Assembly (NCBI GenBank): GCA_001655205.1
Contig: LPNZ01002563.1
Coordinates: forward strand, 1-25,578
Origin: Lenisia limosa
Lineage: Eukaryota; Breviatea
Reading direction: 5' to 3'
Length of the DNA stretch: 25,578 nucleotides
Shown: positions 17,885-25,578 of the stretch, one piece after another
How the letters are laid out: each line of letters opens with the position of its first letter
How positions within the stretch are numbered: the stretch's first letter is position 1
The notes under the pieces: generated by a model
The model's database searches: none
Told to the model about the DNA's origin: nothing
The model's input: only the letters and a program-made list of their open reading frames with translations
Translations under genes and position numbers: made by a program

Positions 17885-20800
17885 TTAGACCAAGAGTGGA
17901 GAGTCGAGAACCGCCACACCCGACGCCACGCCGCCGTCATCCTTATCTTCGGGCTTGGTCCGGACCAGATGTCCCAAGTGCTTATTGTACACCTCACTGT
18001 CGCTGTTCCTTTATCGTTAACGGTTTCATAGATAATAGTAATGAGTACTTTGCGTGGATTATGTTTAAAGCTGAGTCATTGTGGCATTGAAATATTATAT
18101 AATTTAAAATTAATTGCAACGAAGTTAGTTAGCTTCCATATTCATCGTTAGGAACATGCCACATCCAACTCACCCGAGATAGCCCGCAAAGATGCCAAGT
18201 TCTGATACGCACACGTGCTCCGTGGCCTTGAGATCTCGGATCAGATGGTTGCGGACCTTGACGGGATGCACTGAAAAGTGAGTGCAGTTATGGTAGATGT
18301 AGAGCTAAAGAATGGGGGCAAAAATGAAACAGTTCTTCATTGCTTCATTGTGGATTATATGACAAAATGGACTATTGCTGGCAGGGTTATCAGCCAAACC
18401 CATTTTGGGCCCTATTCCATCAACCTCTATCATCATGGATTCTATAATGGTAGCACATCAAATCACAGGATAGCCGCAACCCACCTCTTGACATCAGAAT
18501 AAAAGACCTTCTCGTTTCCTTATCCATTTCCTTCAACTGCGTCACGATATCTTCTCCAAAGAAACATTGTCCTCCACCTTCACGCTAAATTGATGAATGT
18601 GCGAAGTGAGTAAGCTGATCAATGGTAGCATTCAAATAATGAGTTGGAGTTGACATTGACCAAGGTAACACAATCATGCTGAAGGGTAACAAGATTGATT
18701 TAAATCAACAAGAGTTCCGGTAATACCTGTGGCTTCAGGACAAAATCTTCACAGTTTTCAATCGCCAATTGTGCATGAGCATCACCATTCTCCCTGGTGG
18801 GTTAGCAGATTTATTTGTAATTATATCATACAATACAACTTCCACTGCTCATTTCAAAGTAATGAATGAACATAAAAAAGGGATTGCTCATCCCAAATAT
18901 TTAGCACTTCACTAGGATGATTATTTACTTGAATAAGTTTTGCCTCTCATTCAACTTGAAACAAACCGTTCATCAAGGGACAAGAGTGTACCAAAGACTT
19001 TCCTGACACTTTCTGCTTCAACTTGAGGCAAAAACCTTTTGAGGTAAAACCGAGAATCAAAATATCGGATCTGATATATTATATGATATATGATACTATA
19101 TGATATTATCGACCTTATGCAACTGTCACTCACACCATCCACTTGATAAAACTTATGTAGTCCATATAAGGTGACCCGAAATTTTAATATCTGATATTTA
19201 CTTCTTGTACTTATTATAAAACTGATATAATATCGATATACAGTACATAACAGATAGAATATTACACAACACCCATCAAATGCCTACTTTTCAATGACAC
19301 CTTCCTGCGCAAACACTTGTTGCATCTATTCAGTCAAAAAGATAGTTCCCTCCAAAGTAAGGGAGCAAGGGAAGGGGTAAAGTGACAAAACCGCAGTAAC
19401 CTCGCATAACATGCCAAACAGTCCTCCCACTTTCTTCGTTCCAACAAGCTGATACGACACATCAGGACATTTAATTGCGTTTGACTTCTCAAGAAGCGTT
19501 CGGCTTGCCCATAAACCTACAGACCATGAACGCTATCTAACATCCAAAAGAATACTACGCTTTTCCCTGGTCCAAAAATCGGATTACAATATATCACATA
19601 AACAGAAATAGAATAAGATACATCTATAAAACTTGATAAATGCCCACCCCCACCCCCCGGCCGTCTATGACTCACCATTTGGCTCGGTTGCGTCAACATA
19701 GTCATCAGGGCTGTAGCCAGCCCGGAAATACACCACTCCAATTTCTTGCTTTTCTGGGATGATAAGTATCTCTTTCTTTCCTTTGAGCAGGTATTGCTAT
19801 TTAAAACTGGATCACTATTTCAACACTCTAATGAAACGAAGGAGAAGCAACCCACCTTGATTCGGTAATGAAATCTGAAGGGCTCCAGAGTCTGACAACT
19901 CACCATAGTGAAGTACCTGGAAATAAGGACAATATACTATTTGATTGGCTTCTTTATGATAAATTACAGAAATCGGAGGAATGCATCGGTAATACCATGA
20001 TATTATGATACTATTTAAATTGGGACAACAACCCGAAACAGGAACTCTCATCAATGTACACAGGGCCATTGAAACTGAACATACACAGCTGCAAACCTCC
20101 TTCAAAGATGCCCTTGTGACTGGAATACCCTTGGCCTTGAGTTTGTCGGCAATGAGGGTCTGATCAAACACATTAGCCTCCCCTAAATACGTCACTTCAA
20201 TCAACCACTTTCATAGCTAGAGCCCCGGCAGGTCTGAAAGGAAGCCCAAAACTAACCTGGTTGGACAACAAAGAGCACTGATGCTTCTGTGTTGTTGTAG
20301 TTCTAAAGATATCAGGAATGGTAATATGTACATGTGTATATGTAATTATATAACACAACATAGAAGTATGTACTATGATAAACTACTACAGTTCTCTCAA
20401 AGCTCTATGTCAGAAAAGCGCATCCCATTTGCTTTGGCCGCCCAACGAACTTTGTGACACGTTGAAAGGAAGTCCGGTACTTCTGTTGCTGACTTCGACT
20501 GCGGAACTGAAACAGTAACTCTCAAGTTTGAGATTGGTTATCAGTAGAATACTGGTCCTTGATTGATAGTGATACCATCATCTTCACAAAAACAATGATG
20601 ATATGATATGTGTGTATTATTACATATTTCTTTGTAAGTGATGGATTGAAATAGAAAAGGCTTCATTCACTATCACTATACTAAAGTTTGTAATCAGTGC
20701 CAATTGCAAACTGTACAAAAATTGAAGAACTGACCCACCCCCCACTTGAATCGGCCAATTCTGGGAATGTTTCAGCATGTATGGCGTTGATAGAAGTAGA

Positions 20801-22036
20801 GTGTGATGCGAAGGCGGCAGAAATTGTGTTTATTTCAACTGCAGCAGTGAATTTAATATATTTTGCATTCATTACTACCACCATAACTCTTGGGGGAGGG
20901 GGTACAAAAGGTGATAGATGATGTTTTGGGGGAGGAATGGGTCTCCTAGCTGAAAATCCAAAACCCCCAAAAATCATGACTTGAAGAAAGGTTAGTGGTC
21001 CCAACTTACTCTGAACCATCTTGTTGCCCTTGCTGCTGCTTTCATACATATAGTCCTGTCGGTGTATTCCTGCTTTGTACTAAACAATGTGGTTAAATTA
21101 CACTCAATAAAAATAACAAAATTGTTTTCAATTTAAAAACACTTTTGTACGATATCCAGAATGAATGCAATGCAATACAATTCTATCAAGGATTTTAAAA
21201 CGGGTTGATATAATTCTAGAAAATGGAAAGAATTAAATTACAAATAGTTTCACTGAGGGCTGCACTGGTACCCCCTTAGGTCTCACCTTGGAACCTGAGT
21301 TTCTGGTCTCATTGTAGATAGAAAAGAGCTTGGCAGTGAACGGGTCCGCGTCCCCCAACCTATGATGTGAAAACATATGCCTCTATCTCAGAAACCTGAA
21401 ACAGTTTGTTTTAAAAACCTGGATTTTATCAGTCCATTTTCGAACCCTAAAAAAGCCCAGCCCATTTTGACAAAGCCACTATCCTTATTGTTGAAAGTCC
21501 CTATCCACTTGTTATGTAACGCACAGAATTGCTCAAAAACACCGCCTCACATCGAAAATATGTCATTCAGGAAAGAATGTGAACAAGACGCAGCATGCAC
21601 AAGCTTGTTGAGAGAGGATGCAATATCCTGGATTATGTGACCAGGGAAATGAAGATGGTTTGTGATTGGATGACCAAAGATTAACATAGCCACCAGTTAC
21701 CAGATTGAATATTTCAAAGTTAATGTACACCTCCCTACCAAGGCTTGCTGGAACAATTCTTTCGGTATCGGTGATGGATGATAAGTAAAAGGCAGACTGG
21801 ACTCAATCATTGTCTTTGACATCTTCGTCATAGTTTTACTCACGGCTTTCTCCGTGCTTAACCTGCAGTATTATAATACATTCTGAAACTTATGGCTTTC
21901 TTTCCCTTACAATACAACAATGCGTAATAATAATTTAAAGAAACCCAGTTTTCCAAAAAAACATAAAAATAATGTTGACAATCCTCCGAAAGAGCCCATA
22001 CTTGATTTGGTCATTATTAGGGGCGCTGAAGGACAT
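17885..22036 (-). CDS. GSS: Glutathione synthetase, eukaryotic type
   Basis: It catalyses ATP-dependent joining of gamma-glutamylcysteine and glycine, the last step of glutathione synthesis, in the cytosol as a homodimer. Exons read downward: 22036-22002, 21862-21739, 21627-21551, 21359-21287, 21079-21010, 20838-20746, 20516 to about 20461, 20302-20257, 20182-20097, 19916-19856, 19753-19676, 19516-19431, 19325-19288, 19035-18967, 18793-18727, 18584-18485, 18270-18174, 17996-17885; nearly all join in phase. Family motifs appear in order: [102 protein letters not shown] and the C-terminal [16 protein letters not shown]. Length is about 455 residues, near the usual 470. Oddities: the loop after REGGG is QC instead of NN, and the 3' end of exon 7 has no clear preferred donor. 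Confidence 0.96.
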
Positions 22037-22299
22037 TGTGATCAGAGGACGAGTGAGTGATATCCGGCTCAGTCCCGTCTTAATTTTATTAACTAATGAA
22101 AACAGTTTGATTTAGCAGTAGATAGACGCAAGAGGGTCGAAAATAGAGTTCGTCGACAGATATGCGACCCCGGTCGCCGGACACCTTCTTCATTTCTCGA
22201 AACAATAACAGCGCCCTTTTGAGTACTTTATGCTGCTTTGGATTCAAACGACGTAGCTAAGAAGAAATAGAGCAAGTTTTAGCTTAAACAAGCACAAGC
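22037..22299. promoter_or_regulatory. Short divergent promoter region between GSS and KIFBP
   Basis: Only 263 bases separate the start codons of glutathione synthetase (minus) and KIF-binding protein (plus), so the two genes probably share one bidirectional promoter region. I see no clear TATA box. The centre (about 22140-22220) is relatively rich in CG dinucleotides compared with its flanks. Transcription start sites cannot be placed. Confidence 0.5.
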
Positions 22300-25200
22300 A
22301 TGTCGGAGTGTTGGAAAGAATTTGAGGAGGGAACCTTCGTCCCCACAATTAACGAAGCTGTTAGAGGGAAGATCAAATAAATAAAAGGCAGAGGCTGTCA
22401 GGGCGGGACTGTTGTCGGATTGTACTACCATTGTTCAACATTTTGTTCAATATAACATGGTGTATTTGGGAATTCATACGTTCTGACCATATGCATCTCA
22501 TTCTTGCAAGTATTTTACTGTCTTGTTGCTTGTTTTTTTTTTGTTCTCTAGTTTAATTTGTTTTCACTGGTCCCCCTTTCACTTCCCCTTTAGGCAGTTC
22601 TCCATGACCAAGTTGCAACGGTAGAGCAGCCCTTTGTTCACAAATATGAGGCTCGGGATAAACTGAAGGTGAGAGACACTTCATGTACTCCTGAGGACAT
22701 GGAACTAATAGGATATGTTACTTTATGGTGTGCTTTGAGATTGGGTAATAACGAACGTGATGATAAGCCTTTGTTTTTGATGGTTTCATGCATCACTCCT
22801 TTTAACCCGTTAACAGGCCCTGCGTTTGAAAACAGTCGAGTTTCTCAGCAATAGTGCTCAACAGAAAGATAAAAAAGCCATGGAATTTGCTCAGACTCAT
22901 GAAGGACGTTACTGCGAGGATGAAGTAGGCTTGGTCACAAAATGACGTAATTTATCCAATATTTCTCTATTAATCCTCATGTTGTATCTGGAAGAAGTGA
23001 AGTCCTCACATTGAATCCTACTCAACTATGTGTGATTTTTATATTTTGTACATTTTTTTAATGCAGTTTATGAATATTTGGGGTCTCAAGCAACCATTCC
23101 ATTCACCCCTCCAGTGGATATCAACCCCCGCGAGTGGCATTGTTGAAATTCTTGATGAAGATGACGAAGGTCTGCGACTTCCTGGGGGTGTAAAATACGG
23201 ATAATATCCAATTGTATAACATTATATTGCTATTATTTGGTTTTTCTGTACCACTGAGATTACACTGAGTGGAAACATTTTGATTGAGAACTAAATGAGG
23301 TATATAGACATTAAGATTGTATGTATGTACTTGTATGTCATGTTTTCGCAAGATTGCAAGAGAAATCGGGAGGATGGTGGCTAAACAAGCATCTTTTTAC
23401 AAAACTCATGTTTTAGACGCACAGGAGACCCAGATTCTGAATAACCTCGCTATTTTGGACTATAATCTTGGTGAGTATGTTTAAAAGCAGTGGGCATGTG
23501 CTGATGCACTGGCTTCATTACAATTATTTTGGCTGCTTTGGTGTTATCACACTTTACTCTGTCACGTTAGTGTCATATTTAGTTACCACGTTAACAATAT
23601 AGCTCTGACGTTTTTGGATACGGATGAGAATCGTGAGGGTGAAGAGCGCATGGCAAGAGCCAGTATGAGGGTGAAAGGGTAGGGAATTGTGATTTTTGTT
23701 TTGTTCCTGTGCTATGGGAACTTACAATCTCTTAAATTTCAAAAGTTCGCTTTTGAAGGGCGTTTTGCATTTGTCTCATTAATCGTAGAGTTTCAGTTCA
23801 AAAAAGTGTGGCTCACTGATCCCAAGTTTGGCCTTGTGCTTCTTGATATCTTCAATAGGTACTGCGTTATTACCGTCTTCTGTCAAATTCTTCAATGTGT
23901 TTCAGTCGTTTTGTCAGATCAAATTGTCCCATGACCTCCTCTGCCCCATCTATTTTTTCCACCACCATTCACTGAGAGAATTTCAATTTCATTCTTCACC
24001 TTCTGTTCATTTCCCTTTATAACTCTCTTCGCAATAATGTATGCAGACTAGGCGTTCTCTGCAGTGAAAGAGAGTCTTTTGATGAGGTGCGCTTCCCGTT
24101 TTGTAGGAAATTTTTTTTTTATTATTTTTTATGCTATTATAATAAGCATATTGCTTTTCTCATTTTTATCATTAGCTTTACAATTCAAGAATAACATTCT
24201 TGTGATATTTTGGCTCACCATTCAGGCATTCACTTTCCTGTCAAAAGCTGAAAAGGTGTATCTGCGTCTCATTACTCTGTCAAACCTTGTTGAAGATGAC
24301 AATGATGTTGGCGGGAATTTTTGATGTGATAAGATTGTAATTGGATGTTGAGCAGGATGTCGATGATGATGTTTTATGACCATAAGCTGAATGAAGAATG
24401 AATTGTGTTAATTTGCATTTGCCCAACTCGGAGATTCACCCAGCAGTCGGACATTCAAACAACGGCCACGTCATCGCACCCTGGCATGCCCCCCGCCTTC
24501 CGCCTAGACATTCTCAACCACGCCCACACGCACACCCTGTTCTATCTCGCACAGGTTTACGCCAATCGTGGCGACGGTGCCAAGGTTAGGGGGGGGCTCC
24601 AGAGCGTTTTGATTGTTTGTTTCGTTTGCTGATCAATTGTCTCGGTTTCGTTTTACCACCAGTCGGCTAAATACTGTCACGTGACGCTGGATCGTCAGCT
24701 CCGCTCGAAGCAGTTTGACAGATTGGTTGGGTGGTGTGATTGAATGTACATTACATTGTGGAATTGCCAACAGGAATATACACGTGATTGTGTGAACGAT
24801 AAACATAATCATACAATGTTCCTAATTTGTAAGTTGCCTGTAGTATCCTGTTTAAACCATTCCAGACCAAACCCCGTAGTATTGGCTGATTGACTGCCAT
24901 GACCTATTCAGGAGTGGGTGAAGAACACAGTGACCTTGACGGAGTACTATCTTGCCAACAACCTTTGGTCTATGGCCGAACACTGTCTCTACAGCGCATA
25001 TCTGGCGTGTCCCAGCTGGGTTAGTAACGCATTTCTTATGATAGGGACTGGATTCCTATCAGTCCTCGATTTTTAGGGGATTTAGTGTTGGGCGAGGGAG
25101 AGGTGTTTATATAGTATATACCTCGTGGGAGTTATGTTAACAAGATAGGCAGATGATGATATGAAAGCGAATATGTTCTTCACGAAGGGAAGAATCCTGT

Positions 25201-25578
25201 CTGCAAGACTTCAACAAGGTATGGGACGGTTGGTATAAGACAAAGCTTCCAATTTGCTCTTGATTTTGATAAACTTTACATGGGGGAGTGTGTTGGTATA
25301 AATAAATACAGAACCTCTACACCACTCAAGCTCTTTCAGCGTCCGAAGAAGCCGAAAAAGACGAAGTTGTACCCCACCCTTGCGTGGTATGTCAGATATG
25401 CTGACTGTTTGGAATAAGAAACTGCAGCAACCCGTCTTTAGCCAAAAGAAATGATATTAGTTTGTATATGACATTCATGTCTTAGTTCTTTTCCCATGTT
25501 TCATCCCCCAGAAGGACCTGTACCCCTCGGAGTCAATGCCTGATGCGACCAATGTCAGAGACAACGACTTCACCGTCA
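22300..25578 (+). CDS. KIFBP: KIF-binding protein (KBP family), 3' end outside window
   Basis: KIFBP is a TPR-like helical protein that in animals binds kinesin motor domains and affects microtubule-based transport. Exons: 22300-22359, 22594-22668, 22817-22924, 23067-23169, 23363-23470, 23603-23678, 24047-24086, 24226-24306, 24444-24584, 24663-24725, 24912-25019, 25149-25218, 25340-25386, 25512 to the window end; every junction keeps phase. The start ATG has A at -3 and opens MSECWKEFEEGTFVPTINEA. Diagnostic helices: GLGVLCSERESFDEAFTFLS, HTLFYLAQVYANRGDGAKSA running into KYCHVTLDRQL, EWVKNTVTLTEYYLANNLWS with MAEHCLYSA, and GRILSARLQQASEEAEKDEV. These match the family's paired-helix order. 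About 370 residues are in view, versus roughly 620 in animal proteins, so the rest lies downstream. The frame of exon 4 (FMNIWGLKQP) is the least certain. Confidence 0.88.

Noticed and set aside
21377-21640. Plus-strand open frame of 87 codons.
   Set aside because: It is antisense to the glutathione synthetase exon at 21627-21551 and its intron.
1-25578. tRNA, rRNA, transposase and reverse-transcriptase genes.
   Set aside because: None seen on either strand by eye; no cloverleaf-like or retroelement motifs were found.

Overview
The window is nuclear DNA of an intron-rich eukaryote. Every recognisable gene is split into short exons (about 35-240 bases) by short GT-AG introns, start codons sit in good Kozak contexts, and no ribosome-binding sites or operons are seen. 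The gene mix is a membrane-anchored alpha-2-macroglobulin (A2M), eukaryotic-type glutathione synthetase, KIF-binding protein and a very long secreted-type cysteine-rich repeat protein. This fits a unicellular or early-branching eukaryote, but I cannot name the lineage. There are three N gaps, two of them beside long G or C runs. All exon models below were built by eye from splice sites, reading phase and protein-family motifs.

Layout. 1-1708: mostly unassigned, with one small ORF. 1709-7035 (minus): A2M-family gene in about 20 exons, beginning with a cytoplasmic tail and one transmembrane anchor; the recognisable part stops before any thioester domain. 7036-8356: divergent, largely unassigned spacer. 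8357-8803 (plus): candidate exons for a Cys-containing beta-sandwich (IPT/TIG-like) domain, probably the 5' part of the next gene. 8804-8952: minisatellite. 9050-17262 (plus): a gene encoding 21 tandem eight-cysteine modules. 17263-17884: convergent spacer. 17885-22036 (minus): complete glutathione synthetase gene in 18 exons. 22037-22299: short divergent promoter region. 22300-25578 (plus): 5' part of a KIF-binding-protein gene, running off the end.

The cysteine-rich gene is the most unusual element. Most single-exon modules are exactly 186 bases, and five others are exactly 50 + 133 bases. All are bounded by phase-1 introns, the class compatible with exon shuffling. Nine central modules form a three-module block (A-B-C) repeated three times. 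In three degenerate modules cysteines are lost in matched pairs (1+3 once, 2+4 twice), which suggests 1-3 and 2-4 disulfides as in laminin-type EGF modules.

The genes do not form one pathway. The A2M and Cys-rich genes are extracellular or surface proteins; glutathione synthetase and KIF-binding protein are housekeeping genes sharing a divergent promoter region. A TATGATAT-type motif recurs through introns and spacers but not in the exons I identified.
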